Source: Argyresthia goedartella (taxonomy: Eukaryota > Arthropoda > Insecta > Lepidoptera > Argyresthiidae). Taken from it: DNA of 64,000 nucleotides. The number at the start of each line of letters is the position of its first letter. The first letter of the stretch is position 1. Below are positions 40,902-53,829 of the stretch, piece by piece. A program made the translations under genes and the position numbers. The stretch is taken from assembly GCA_949825045.1 (NCBI GenBank), contig OX463812.1, forward strand, positions 5,378,661 to 5,442,660, read 5' to 3'. The notes below the pieces were generated by a model that saw only the letters and a list, made by a program, of their open reading frames with translations, had not been told where the DNA came from and did no database searches.

Positions 40902-43131
40902 TGTAATGGTACACGAGAGTCAGTACATTTGATACTTCATTTTGCGTGACAGAGGGCTAGCCCAACGCCGCGCTGCTTTGAATACGAGAATCGGTTCAGA
41001 TAACGTTTGGGGGTTTTGCGTAGCTCCGGGTAATTTAGCAAAAAAAACAGAGCCGACGCGTGGGATGGTTCGAGGAAGGTTGCAGGTCAGGTTTTTTTTG
41101 TCGCATTCCTGCGAGATGTGTAGGGATTAGAGCCGATTTGGCTGCGCGCTAAATAAAATTATGAATAACTAAATAATGAAAGGTTATTATGGAACGATAC
41201 GGAGAAAGCTATTATGTTGATTGCAAATATACAATTGCGATTGAGGTATGAGATGGAGAGTCTGACACGACTAGTATGAATAGCATTCTAGTGGTCTTTG
41301 CTTCGCGCGCCTAGCGGTCGGGAATGCTTAATTAATCGCAACAAGCTTTTATTGGTCAGCGATCAACAGATTCTGTGTATCGGCAGTACCAAATGATTTG
41401 AGTGATAACCTACGGTTGATCATAGTGAATATGCGTACACACAATTTGTAGAACGGCGGATCTGCATGGCATGGTTGAAAATAGACCCTGTGTAGTTAGT
41501 GATAAGAAGCTTCGCTTGGGCAGAGCGTGTTCGCAAAGGACGCTGTTTTTTTTTTCTTTCAGACATGTGGGACGTATAAATACGATTGCGGGGAAAGGGA
41601 GAGCATTCAGTCTCAGCGTCTAGCTACTGTGACAGTCGTCTTTCACGAGTTCTAAACAGTTTTTGTCTGCCGTGTTACGCGTCAGAACTATACGAATTTG
41701 TGATTGCGAAGTTTCAGTGGTTTTTCGTGAGTGTCTGAAGCGCCGAGATATACCTCGGTTCCTATCCTTTATATCAACCTACCCCAAATTCCAAAACTAT
41801 CCTTGGGTCGTTAGATAAGAACTTTTAGGTAAATTATCTGAGTCTGAGTCTGGGCTTGGAGCGACCCTAAATTCCTTTTTCCTTCACCATAGGGTTCCTG
41901 GATTGGCTCTTAGGATATTCGCGGGCTAATCCTCTCCTCATTCCTTTCGAGTAGCGAGTTTTGAAATTCCCACACACACAGTCATTAAACATACAAGCAC
42001 ATGCAAATCAAACTCAACCATTTTCGAGTGGTGTCGATAATGGACGTGGTATAACACTAGGTTTTTAGACTAGGCTAGACAGAAGTTTAGTTGCGGCTAA
42101 ACCTAGGTTGGCAGGGCATAGGGAGACTGTTTGATCGATGAATTCCGCGGATGGAAATAACAAATTCAGAACAAAGTTAAACCGGTGTCAACACAGATAT
42201 AACATATCCTGTTGATATTTTGACATTTGAGTATTGTCGGGGACGCGCGAAGAGATCAATTTACAGTCTAAAGTACATTGTTTAGGTCCGGGTAGGTGGT
42301 TTGCATTGCCTTGGGTCAGGTTGGATTCAAGTTGCATCTTAAAATTAAATGTAAATTTCGAGGTCTAATGTGTAGGCTGAGTCGGTATATATGATTAGGC
42401 TCAGTCGAGGAAGTGCTGCGGCTAGTGGAATTCATAGTTCGGTATTTATCGAACTATGCACTTCGCTATGGTGTGGGTTAGATCTCCTAAAGCAATAATG
42501 CCTACGTTTCGATAACATCCAGCTCAAATTGCGCAGAGTTGAAGGTTTCAAAACGTTACGGACCTTTTGAGGTAACCGCTAGTTCAGAACCCATTTCGGA
42601 AAATCAAATTACAATTGTGTAAAGCGGTCTTTTCGGATCGTTATTGCCGTGAACCAAATATATAATTGGAACCACCACAAGCCGCTACTAGCGAGCACAT
42701 GAAATATCATTGAGTACTCACGTCGTAAAACTACGACGGATATCTATACGATATCACAAACAAATATTATAAACTGTGGTCGACCACTAAAAGAAGTTCC
42801 AAGCGCCCATATATACAAAAACCAAATGGTACCATCACACATAAAATATAACAACGATTGATCTGGCGCAATACACCGCTGACTGATGCGAATTACCGGC
42901 TCGCGGACATATATGCTTTCTCTGTCTAACTTGAAACTGTAACTTTCTGAACCAAACTTCGTTCGACTATTGTACGCCTAATGAACTTCGCAACGAACGA
43001 GAAATTCAGACTTATCATTCTTAACTTACAAATCTTACAGCTGAATCGGGACATCTCATTTTGGGGTAGATAGAATAGACGATCATAGCTTCTGATAGCG
43101 GTGGCTCGACCTTAGCCTTTGTGCCGTTACA
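40902..43131 (+). repeat. Gypsy LTR 1 (5', complete, 2230 bp)
   Basis: It starts TGTAATGG and ends CCGTTACA, giving imperfect 8-bp inverted ends. It is unusually long for a gypsy LTR; the Ulysses element of Drosophila virilis is a known case of similar size. It contains TATA/initiator signals near its first third, a 9-bp-arm hairpin at 42433-42458 (CATAGTTCG/CGAACTATG) and one at 42721-42738. Confidence 0.9.
41575..41611 (+). promoter_or_regulatory. LTR 1 core promoter
   Basis: TATAAATA at 41575-41582 and an arthropod initiator TCAGT at 41607-41611. The spacing (A of the initiator 34 bases after the first T) fits RNA polymerase II. It implies U3 of about 700 bp and R-U5 of about 1500 bp. Confidence 0.75.
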
Positions 43132-43137
43132 GATTTC

Positions 43138-43155
43138 TGGTGCCGAGACCGAAGG
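43138..43155 (+). promoter_or_regulatory. Gypsy primer-binding site
   Basis: TGGTGCCGAGACCGAAGG starts six bases after LTR 1. In the second unit only GACCGAAGG remains (49937-49946). Confidence 0.65.
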
Positions 43156-43325
43156 ATATCCTAGATAGTCTGATACCTAGATATTCTAAAAGAATCAAGG
43201 TCTAACGCGTTACTTTTAAAAATAACACAACGTAGAAACGATTTTAAACAGTGCAGTTTTGTAAGTAAGAAATAAGCAAAAAAAAGGGGCATTGTTTTCA
43301 TAAAGCGGTTTAGTGTTCAGGAATA

Positions 43326-44374
43326 ATGGCCGGCCGGCTTAGGAAAAACGCTAGGCGTGTTTCACTTTCGCATACAAGTGAAATGGCGTCAGGACAGGTG
43401 ACGCAATTGTTATCTGAACTAGTGAATAGATTAGACAGTTTGGAAAGGGGTTCTAGCGCGAGCAATGCTAGTAAGACTTCGGACAGATAGACTGACAGAC
43501 AGGAACTAGAGACGTTTGAACAATCGGTAGAAAAACGTCAATCATGCATTGTGAAAATGACACAGAAGTTGCCGACATTCGATGGGCGGAGTTCGGAAAA
43601 TCCGATGATTTTCTTAAGAGATTTAAAAGCTTATATTAAAGTCTCGGGAGATAGTTCTAGGGCTGCAAGATATGGGCAACGGATAGTTTGGTAGGAATTG
43701 CAAAAGTTCGAATGAGCATACACAGAGACTCATGGCGAACCTATTCGGATTTTGAAAAAGATTTCAGAGAGGTATTCTGGGGTGATAATGAACAGGAATT
43801 AATTAAACAAAGATTCCTAACTGCGAAGTTTGATTCTAAGAAAGGTCAAAGTATGGAAGAATTCTTTGCCTCTCAATTGAAAAGCATATATGAGCTTACG
43901 ATACCGTTTACTGATACGGAGAAAATCAACACGATTTTCAGACAGTTGCCGCGTGATATTCAGGTAGCGTTTTTTGCTAGAAAGGAACCAATGACCATAC
44001 GAGATGCGGTAGAGTTCCTTCGGCATTTAGAACGGAATGTCGATGGGGTATTAAGTGCGTTGCATGGTTCGGAGACTATGAATACGAACAAAGTAAGGCG
44101 GAATAACTACATGCGTGGGCATTATCGTGCTATGCGGGTAAATACGATACGTTATAACGCGATGAGTCGTAGGGATAATTATAACGCGGGAACAAAGGCG
44201 CGAAACGAATTTGGGACGCGCGCTCGCGGTTTTTTTCGCGGTAGAGGTAGACAGCCTCAGGCTAGTTTCAAGGCAATAGGGTTCCAAAGGGGCAATGATA
44301 GTTCAGGAGATACAGAGGCAGGGCAAAGTTCAAGTGACAGGAATAATGCGATAAATCAGAATTCAAAAAACTAG
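43326..44374 (+). pseudogene. gag: Gypsy Gag, unit 1 (broken)
   Basis: ATG at 43326 opens MAGRLRKNARR. A TAG at 43488-43490 interrupts, the frame then continues through KLPTFDGRSSENPMIFL, and a one-base shift near 43670 moves it to the frame 43688-44374. That part has the capsid-like core (DFEKDFREVFWG, LPRDIQVAFFARKEP) and an arginine/glycine-rich tail (FFRGRGRQ) in place of CCHC zinc knuckles. Gag ends with TAG in the frame before Pol. The basic RG tail probably serves nucleic-acid binding. Confidence 0.8.
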
Positions 44375-47300
44375 TGGACTCGCGCGGGTCGTTCGCGCTC
44401 AGATATTTATTACGGTTTGGGTGGACAGCCGATCAAATTGGAAAAAAACATAGACTGTATGATTTGTGTAATTTGGATTCGAACGTGGGTGTGAATGAAT
44501 TTATTCAATTATTAGCGCATAAAGCGCATGGATATGCCGTGTGTTTAGATGAAAAATCTAGATCGGATTGTAGAGATCGCAATGACAGGCGTTTACATAC
44601 GATATTCAGAGACGACGATTCGATGAGTGTGGGCGCGATTTATGTAGTACATTGACATTACCTGAGATAGATGTGCGTATTGGGAATATTGTTGTAAGGA
44701 GTTTGATTGATTCGGGGAGCGAAATCAGTGTAATAAGTCGGAGAGTGTACGAAGAAGTGTGCAGATAATTGGGAAAACCGACGGAAATACCGATCCCAAG
44801 TTTGAGAATCACAGGTGCATTTGGAGTCAGTAAGGAAAAGGTTGATAAATTAGTAACGTTACCATTAACAATAGGTGAATGCGTTATCGATACTCCAATG
44901 CTAGTATTAACAAGGGTGCCTAAAGATTTAATTTTGGGGTTTGATTTTATACAACAGACGCGAGCCAGTTTAATGTGTGAGGGTAATAAGAGGCTAATTA
45001 TACGAAGCACCGGGCGGAGATGTGAAATACCATTAGGTACTAGCCCTAATCAGGATTCTTGCTGTTGTACAATGGAAGTACAGAACCAAGATACCAGTAG
45101 AAATGTGATAGAGGAATATGTGAATAATTCATCAATACCTGTTGAACACAAAACAAAGTTATTGCCGGTGTTAAATAAACATGCAGAGTTGTTTAGCGAT
45201 AGGGTAGGTCGGACAAATAAATATATACATGAGATAAAATTGAGAGATGAAACGCCTTTCGTAAAACGAAGCTATCCCATACCGTTCGCATATCGCGATA
45301 AAGTAACAAAACGATTGGAAGAAATGGAACGGATAGGTATTATTAGCAGGCAATCTACGGATTTCAGCAGTCCATTGACTTGTGCATTAAAGAAATCAGG
45401 AGAGGTCCGTATATTGCTAGATGCACGACAATTAAACACGGGAATGGTTGGGGAGGTTGAAACTACACCTTTAATGAGTGAGATATTACAATCCGGGCGC
45501 CGGATAAACTACATAGGGGTTATTGATATCAAATATGCGTATTTTTCTATACCATTATCAGACGAATCTAAACGATACACGGGTTTTGTATATCAAGGCA
45601 GAAGTTATGTTTACAACGTTTTACCTCAGGGGTTGAAAACCAGTGTGGGTTCATTTTCGAGGGCGATGGATTTAATTCTAGGGCCAGAGGTTAGGTCATA
45701 TTGTTTAAATTTTGTTGACGATTTGGCAATTTGAACTGAAGGTGACTTCGAACAGCATTTGTCTCAAGTGGACACGGTTCTGAGTAAATTAAAAGACGCG
45801 GGCTTCACATGCAAACTAAAAAAATGCGAGTTCGCACAAAAAAAAGTCAAGTTATTGGGGCATATTTTGTCTACACAAGGTTTGCAAATGGACCCGGACA
45901 AAATTGAAACACTTAAATTATATCCGTCACCCAGAACTGTCAGGCAATGGAGGGCGTTTTTTGGGGTTCATAAATTACTTTAGGAGGATTATAAAAAATT
46001 TTGGAACGTTAACACAGCCCTTGTACAATTTATTACGGTCTGGAGTCAAGTACGTCTGGAGTGCGCACGTGCAGAGTGCTTTTGACGAGATAAAAAAACA
46101 ATTCTCAGAAAGTATAATATTGAGTCAGCCATTGGCGGGAAAAACATATTATGTTCAATGTGACGCCAGCGCTATAGAAATTGGGGGCAATGTTTATCAA
46201 TTAGATGATTCGAGCCAGGAACGAATTATAGGGTTCTGTTCGCAGGCATTTAAGGGTGCTCAGACGAGATGGGATATCAGTGAACAGGAAATGTATGCAG
46301 TTATATACACTTTAAAGCGATTTGAGATATATTTGCGGGGAGAAAAAGTTATTATTAGAACTGATCATAAAAGTTTGACGTTCATTAAGTCGTGGACTTT
46401 ATTAGGGGCACGCGTAACTAGGTGGGTTATGTTTTTAGAGCAATTCGATTACGACATAGAATTTGTGCGAGGGACTGATAATCAAATTGCCGACACGCTA
46501 AGCAGGCAAATAGCGGGACCTGGAGGTATGATTGACAGTACAAATGTTCAGCCGGGGATATTCTGGTTTCAGGCATCGAATACCGCAAGTGTTATTTCGA
46601 GTTTACGGGACATTGCGCGATTACAAAGCGAAGATGAGCGGTTAAATCGAATTAGCGGTTGTATGAGACGTAGTGTGGTAGATATGGAAACGAGAGGGTT
46701 TGAAAATTACAAGCTAGTAGGTGATGCGTTATATTTTCACGTACCGAAGCGGAACGTACAGTTGCTAGTAATTCCGAAATCACTACAGGAGGAACTAATT
46801 TTACACATACATGAAGAAATAGGTCACTACGGCAGATATAAAATATTAGCACTGATGAAGGACAGATATTATTTTCTTCATATGAGTAGGGTGATTAGCA
46901 CGGTGATAAGAAGTTGTGACATATGTCAAAAGGTCAAACCAAGTACTAACAATACCGTTGGTCCTTGTACACCGGTGTTGGCGGAAAGGTTGGGTGAGAA
47001 AGTTTTCTCGGACCTTTATGGGCCATTGCCCGTAGGTAAATTCGAATATCAATATATATATGTGATTCAAGACGTGTACAGTAAAGTAATAAAATTATAT
47101 CCAATGCGAAAAGCGACAGGTAGGAGCGTGCTCGCTTGTACAAAGAGATTTCATAGGGAAATACCTATCGAAACTATAATTACGGACTCAGGATCACAGT
47201 TCATATCGAAAGTTTGGGAATTTGGACTCAAACAGCTGGGGATTCGGGTCACTCATACGTCGGTGTATTGTCCAAATTCTAATAGCGTAGAAAGAGTGAA

Positions 47301-47835
47301 TCGCGAGCTAGGTCTACTGATTAGAACTTATTGCGGCGGAAGTAATCGTAGTTGGGTCGACGTGTTACCGGACATTCAAAATGGCTATAATAATATCGAA
47401 CACACAAGCACAGGCTTTGCGCCTAATGAGTTAGCGTTTGGTAGGCGGGAACCGTTAACTATTGACAAGGAATTAGGCAATGAATGGTTATTAGGCCATA
47501 GTGTGGGAGATACGGAACAGGTGCGGAATGTAGCGATAGAAAACTCTAAAAGTTCTAGTGAACGACGTAAGCGACAGGCATACAAACGGCGTAAGTTAGA
47601 AGTCTATCGTATAGGTGATTATGTGAAACTTAAGACCTTTGTGCGTTCAAATAAAGAACATAAAATCATGCGGAAATTTTCATTGTTGTATAAAGGGCCT
47701 TATGTTATTTCGGCAGTGATATATCCGAACTGTTATACTTTAGTAGATCCGGGTTCAAATGAGATATTGGGTAACTTCAATACTATAAATATAGCCAGGT
47801 ATTATGTGAGGACGAATAAGGGCGTAGATAAATAA
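44375..47835 (+). pseudogene. pol: Gypsy Pol, unit 1 (protease-RT-RNase H-integrase, broken)
   Basis: Order: a leader segment, protease (SLIDSGSEISVIS near 44701), RT (VIDIKYAYFSIP near 45525; FVDDLAI near 45713), RNase H (CDASAI near 46160, altered to EIGGN; RTDHKSLTF) and integrase. The integrase keeps the HHCC zinc site (HIHEEIGHYG...CDIC near 46805-46930), the Asp in SDLYG, the Asp in TDSGSQF and the Glu in NSVERVNREL. Lesions are a one-base shift near 44632, TAA 44766-44768, TGA 45732-45734 just after FVDD, and an extra T near 45955. From 45904 the frame is open to the end (643 codons). Confidence 0.88.
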
Positions 47836-48226
47836 GATAGTGTATAAAAGTTATATAATTAAGCTGTAAGCTGTAAATTTGAGTAACTACTTTGTAGATT
47901 TAAGGATCTTGCATTGTTTGGAAACAAAAACAAAAAAAAAAAACAAAAAAAAAAATTGTATATATATATAGTAATACGAATTAGGATAATTTGCGGGTAA
48001 GCGAGGTTGTATAGTTAGACAGATAAATAAGATAAGACAGGAGAGAGCTCAATCGAGTTGTGTAAATATTATATACATAATTGACAGATTCATCGGTCTG
48101 TGTACATGATTTGAGATGTCCGTACATATAGAGTAGATATGGACAAAGCATGGGTAGCATAGTGGTAATGAGATCCTTGCGCCATGTTAACTGAGATAAA
48201 CAGTGTCTCAAGGTCTGGGAGGGGGC
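47836..48226 (+). other. Gypsy 3' untranslated region, unit 1
   Basis: It holds an A-rich tract with C interruptions (about 47924-47956), a TA microsatellite and, just before LTR 2, the polypurine tract GGTCTGGGAGGGGG (48212-48225). There is no envelope gene. Confidence 0.7.
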
Positions 48227-49937
48227 TGTAATGGTACACGAGAGTCAGTACATTTGATACTTCATTTTGCGTGACAGAGGGCTAGCCCAACGCCGCGCTG
48301 TTTTGTATACGAGATTCGGTTCAGATAACGTTTGGGGGTTTTGCGTAGCTCCGGGTAATTTAGCAAAAAAAAACAGAGCCGACGCGTGGGATGGTTCTAG
48401 GAAGGTTGCAGGTCAGGTTTTTTTTGTCGCATTCCTGCGAGATGTGTAGGGATTAGAGCCGATTTGGCTGCGCGCTAAATAAAATTATGAATAACTAAAT
48501 AATGAAAGGTTATTATGGAACGATACGGAGAAAGCTATTATGTTGATTGCAAATATACAATTGCGATTGAGGTATGAGATAAAGAGTCTGACACGACTAG
48601 TATGAATAGCATTCTAGTGATCTTTGCTTCGCGCGCCTAGCGGTCGGGAATGCTTAATTAATCGCAACAAGCTTTTATTGGTCAGCGATCATCAGATTCT
48701 GTGTATCGGCAGTACCAAATGATTTGAGTGATAACCTACGGTTGATCATAGTGAATATGCGTACACACAATTTGTAGAACGGCGGATCTGGATGGCATGG
48801 TTGAAAATAGACCCTGTGTAGTTAGTGATAAGAAGCTTCGCTTGGGCAGAGCGTGTTCGCAAAGGACGCTGTTTTTTTTCTTTCAGACATGTGGGGCGTA
48901 TAAATACGATTGCGGGGAAAGGGAGAGCATTCAGTCTCAGCGTCTAGCTACTGTGACAGTCGTCTTTCACGAGTTCTAAACAGTTTTTGTCTGCCGTGTT
49001 ATGCGTCAGAACTATACGAATTTGTGATTGCGAAGTTTCAGTGGTTTTTCGTGAGTGTCTGAAGCGCCGAGATATACCTCGGTTCCTATCCTTTATATCA
49101 ACCTACCCCAAATTCCAAAACTATCCTTGGGTCGTTAGATAAGAACTTTTAGGTAAATTATCTGAGTCTGAGTCTGGCCTTGGAGCGACCCTAAATTCCT
49201 TTTTCCTTCACCATAGGGTTCCTGGATTGGCTCTTAGGATATTCGCAGGCTAATCCTCTACTCATTCCTTTCGAGTAGCTAGTTTTGAAATTCCCACACA
49301 CACAGTCATTAAACATACAAGCACATTCAAATCAAACTCAACCATTTTCGAGTGGTGTCGATAATGGACGTGGTATAACACTAGGGTTTTAGACTAGGCT
49401 AGACAGGAGTTTAGTTGCGGCTAAACCTAGGTTGGCAGGGCATAGGGAGACTGTTTGATCGATGAGGTTCCGCGGATGGAAATAACAAATTCAGAACAAA
49501 GTTAAACCGGTGTCAACACAGATAACATATCCTGTTGATATTTTGACATTTGAGTGTTGTCGGGGACGCGCGAAGAGATCAATTTACAGTCTAAAGTTCA
49601 TTGTTTAGGTCCGGGTAGGTGGTTTGCATTGCCTTGGGTCAGGTTGAATTCAAGATGCATCTTTAAATTAAATGTAAATTTCGCTGGAGGTCTAATGTGT
49701 AGGCTGAGTCGCTATATATGATTAGGCTCAGTCGAGGAAGTGCTGCGGCTAGTGGAATTCATAGTTCGGTATTTATCGAACTATGCACTTCGCTATGGTG
49801 TGGGTTAGATCTCCTAAAGCAATAATGCCTACGTTTCGATAACATCCAGCTCAAATTGCGCAGAGTTGAAGGTTTCAAAACGTTACGGACCTTTTGAGGT
49901 AACCGCTAGTTCAGAACCCATTTCGGTAAATCAAATT
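48227..49937 (+). repeat. Gypsy LTR 2 (shared middle LTR, 3'-deleted)
   Basis: It matches LTR 1 up to CAAATT (42610 equivalent), then jumps to GACCGAAGG inside the primer-binding site. About 535 bp (LTR end, spacer and start of the primer site) are gone. Confidence 0.88.
48899..48935 (+). promoter_or_regulatory. LTR 2 core promoter
   Basis: TATAAATA 48899-48906 and TCAGT 48931-48935, as in LTR 1. Confidence 0.72.
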
Positions 49938-50116
49938 GACCGAAGGATATCCTAGATAGTCTGATACCTAGATATTCTAAAAGAATCAAGGTCTAACGCG
50001 TTACTTTTAAAAATAACACAACGTAGAAACGATTTTAAACAGTTCAGTTTTGTAAGTAAGAAATAAGCAAAAAAAAGGGGCATTGTCTTCATAAAGCGGT
50101 TTAGTGTTCAGGAATA

Positions 50117-50412
50117 ATGGCCGGCCGGCTTAGGAAAAACGCTAGGCGTGTTTCACTTTCGCTTACAAGTGAAATGGCGTCAAGACAGGTGACGCAATTG
50201 TGAGTCGTAGGGATAATTATAACGCGGGAATGAAGGCGCGAAAAGAATTTGGGACGCGCGCTCACGGTTATTTTCGCGGTAGAGGTAGACAGCCTCAGGC
50301 TAGTTTCAAGGCAATAGGGTTCCAAAGGGGCAATGATAGTTCAGGAGATACAGAGGCAGGGCAAAGTTCAAGTGACAGGAATAATGCGATAAATCAGAAT
50401 TCAAAAAACTAG
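50117..50412 (+). pseudogene. gag: Gypsy Gag remnant, unit 2
   Basis: The first 28 codons from ATG 50117 are joined at a TG microhomology (50200) to the arginine/glycine-rich tail, deleting about 755 bp, i.e. the whole capsid-like core. The join is out of frame and gives an immediate TGA. Confidence 0.82.
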
Positions 50413-50458
50413 TGGACTCGCGCGGGTCGTTCGCGCTCAGATATTTATTACGGTTTGG

Positions 50459-53400
50459 GTGGACAGCCGATCAAATTGGAAAAAACATAGACTGTATGAT
50501 TTGTGTAATTTGGATTCGAACGTGGGTGTGAATGAATTTATTCAATTATTAGCGCATAAAGCGCATGGATATGCCGTGTGTTTAGATGAAAAATCTAGAT
50601 CGGATTGTAGAGATCGCAATGACAGGCGTTTACATACGATATTCAGAGACGACGATTCGACTGAGTGTGGGCGCGATTTATGTAGTACATTGACATTACC
50701 TGAGATAGATGTGCGTATTGGGAATATTGTTGTAAGGAGTTTGATTGATTCGGGGAGCGAAATCAGTGTAATAAGTCGGAGAGTGTACGAAGAAGTGTGC
50801 AGACAATTGGGAAAACCGACGGAAATACTGACCCCAAGTTTGAGAATCACAGGTGCATTTGGAGTCAGTAAGGAAAAGGTTGATAAATTAGTGACGTTAC
50901 CATTAACAATAGGTGAATGCGTTATCGATACTCCAATGCTAGTATTAACAAGGGTGCCTAAAGATTTAATTTTGGGGTTTGATTTTATACAACAGACGCG
51001 AGCCAGTTTAATGTGTGAGGGTAATAAGAGGCTAATTATACGAAGCACCGGGCGGAGATGTGAAATACCATTAGGTACTAGCCCTAATCAGGATTCTTGC
51101 TGTTGTACAATGGAAGTACAGAACCAAGATACCAGTAGAAATGTGATAGAGGAATACGTGAATAATTCATCAATACCCGTTGAACACAAAACAAAGTTAT
51201 TGCCGGTGTTAAATAAACATGCAGAGTTGTTTAGCGATAGGGTAGGTCGGACAAATTAATATATACATGAGATAAAAATGAGAGATGAAACGCCTTTCGT
51301 AAAACGAAGCTATCCCATACCGTTCGCATATCGCGATAAAGTAACAAAACGATTGGAAGAAATGGAACGGATAGGTATTATTAGCAGGCAATCTACGGAT
51401 TTCAGCAGTCCATTGACTTGTGCATTAAAGAAATCAGGAGAGGTCCGTATATTGCTAGATGCACGACAATTAAACACGGGAATGGTTGGGGAGGTTGAAA
51501 CTACACCTTTAATGAGTGAGATATTGCAATCCGGGCGCCGGATAAACTACATAGGGGTTATTGATATCAAAGATGCGTATTTTTCTATACCATTATCAGA
51601 CGAATCTAAACGATACACGGGTTTTGTATATCAAGGCAGAAGTTATGTTTACAACGTTTTACCTCAGGGGTTGAAAACCAGTGTGGGTTCATTTTCGAGG
51701 GCGATGGATTTAATTCTAGGGCCAGAGGTTAGGTCATATTGTTTAAATTTTGTTGACGATTTGGCAATTTAACTGAGGGTGATTTAGATCAGCATTTGTC
51801 TCAAGTGGACACGGTTCTGAGTAAATTGAAAGACGCGGGCTTCACATGCAAACTAAAAAAATGCGAGTTCGCACAAAAAAAGGTCAAGTTATTGGGGCAT
51901 ATTTTGTCTACACAAGGTTTGCAAATGGACCCGGACAAAATTGAAACACTTAAATTATATCCGTCACCCAGAACTGTCAGGCAATGGAGGGCGTTTTTGG
52001 GGTTCATAAATTACTTTAGGAGGTTTATAAAAAATTTTGGAACGTTAACACAGCCCTTGTACAATTTATTACGGTCTGGAGTCAAGGTCGTCTGGAGTGC
52101 GCAGGTGCAAAGTGCTTTTGACGAGATAAAAAAACAATTCTTAGAAAGTATAATTTTGAGTCAGCCATTGGCGGGAAAAACATATTATGTTCAATGTGAC
52201 GCCAGCGCTATAGGAAGTGGGGGCTATGTTTATCAATTAGATGATTTGGGCCAGGAACGAATTATAGGGTTCTGTTCGCAGGCATTTAAGGGTGCTCAGA
52301 CTAGATGGTCGGTCAGTGAACAGGAAATGTATGCAGTTATATACACTTTAAAGCGATTTGAGATATATTTGCGGGGAGAAAAAGTTATTATTAGAACTGA
52401 TCATAAAAGTTTGACGTTCATTAAGTCGTGGACTTTATTGGGGGCACGCGTAACTAGGTGGGTTATGTTTTTAGAGCAATTCGATTACGACATAGAATTT
52501 GTGCGAGGGACTGATAATCAAATTGCCGACACGCTAAGCAGGCAAATAGCGGGACCTGGAGGTATGATTGACAGTACAAATGTTCAGCCGGGGATATTCT
52601 GGTTTCAGGCATCGAATACCGCAAGTGTTATTTCGAGTTTACGGGACATTGCGAGATTACCAAGCGAAGATGAGCGGTTAAATCGAATTAGCGGTTGTAT
52701 CAGACGTAGTGTGGTAGATATGGAAACGAGAGGGTTTGAAAATTACAAGCTAGTAGGTGATACGTTATATTTTCACGTGCCGAAGCGGAACGTACAGTTG
52801 CTAGTAATTCCGAATATAAAATACGGCAGATATAAAATATTAGCACTGATGAAGGACAGATATTATTTTCTTCATATGAGTAGGGTGATTAGCGCGGTGA
52901 TAAGAAGTTGTGACATATGTCAAAAGGTCAAACCAAGTACTAACAATACCGTTGGTCCTTGTACACCGGTGTTGGCGGAAAGGTTGGGTGAGAAAGTTTT
53001 CTCGGACCTTTATGGGCCATTGCCCGTAGGTAAATTTGAATATCAATATATATATGTGATTCAAGACGTGTACAGTAAAGTAATAAAATTATATCCAATG
53101 CGAAAAGCGACAAGTAGGAGCGTGCTCGCTTGTACAAAGAGATTTCATAGGGAAATACCTATCGAAACTATAATTACGGACTCAGGATCACAGTTCATAT
53201 CGAAAGTTTGGGAATTTGGACTCAAACAGCTGGGGATTCGGGTCACTCATACGTCGGTGTATTGTCCAAATTCTAATAGCGTAGAAAGAGTGAATCGCGA
53301 GCTAGGTCGACTGATTAGAACTTATTGCGGCGGAAGTAATCGTAGTTGGGTCGACGTGTTACCGGACATACAAAATGGCTATAATAATATCGAACACACA

Positions 53401-53829
53401 AGCACAGGCTTTGCGCCTAATGAGTTAGCGTTTGGTAGGCGGGAACCGTTAACTATTGACAAGGAATTAGGCGATGAATGGTTATTAGGCCATAGTGTGC
53501 GAGATACGGAACAGGTGCGGAATGTAGCGATAGAAAACTCTAAAAGTTCTAGTGAACGACGTAAGCGACAGGCATACAAACGGCGTAAGTTAGAAGTCTA
53601 TCGTATAGGTGATTATGTGAAACTTAAGACCTTTGTGCGTTCAAATAAAGAACATAAAATCATGCGGAAATTTTCATTGTTGTATAAAGGGCCTTATGTT
53701 ATTTCGGCAGTGATATATCCGAACTGTTATACTTTAGTAGATCCGGGTTCAAATGAGATATTGGGTAACTTCAATACTATAAATATAGCCAGGTATTATG
53801 TGAGGACGAATAAGGGCGTAGATAAATAA
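50459..53829 (+). pseudogene. pol: Gypsy Pol, unit 2 (two lesions)
   Basis: 50459-51259 codes the leader and protease (SLIDSGSEISVIS) without the shift or TAA of unit 1, but ends at TAA 51257-51259 where unit 1 has AAA. The same frame resumes to 51772 with RT motifs (VIDIKDAYFSIP, FVDDLAI). One base is lost near 51768. From 51796 to 53829 a 677-codon frame holds RT thumb, RNase H (CDASAIGSGGYV, RTDHKSLTF) and integrase. The integrase has lost about 15 residues at its zinc domain (NIKYGRYKI replaces the HH segment) but keeps the three acidic catalytic residues. Confidence 0.88.

Noticed and set aside
47924..47956. A-rich tract read as a LINE poly(A) tail
   Set aside because: It lies between gypsy pol and the polypurine tract, and the second unit has it at the same place, so it is part of the gypsy 3' region.
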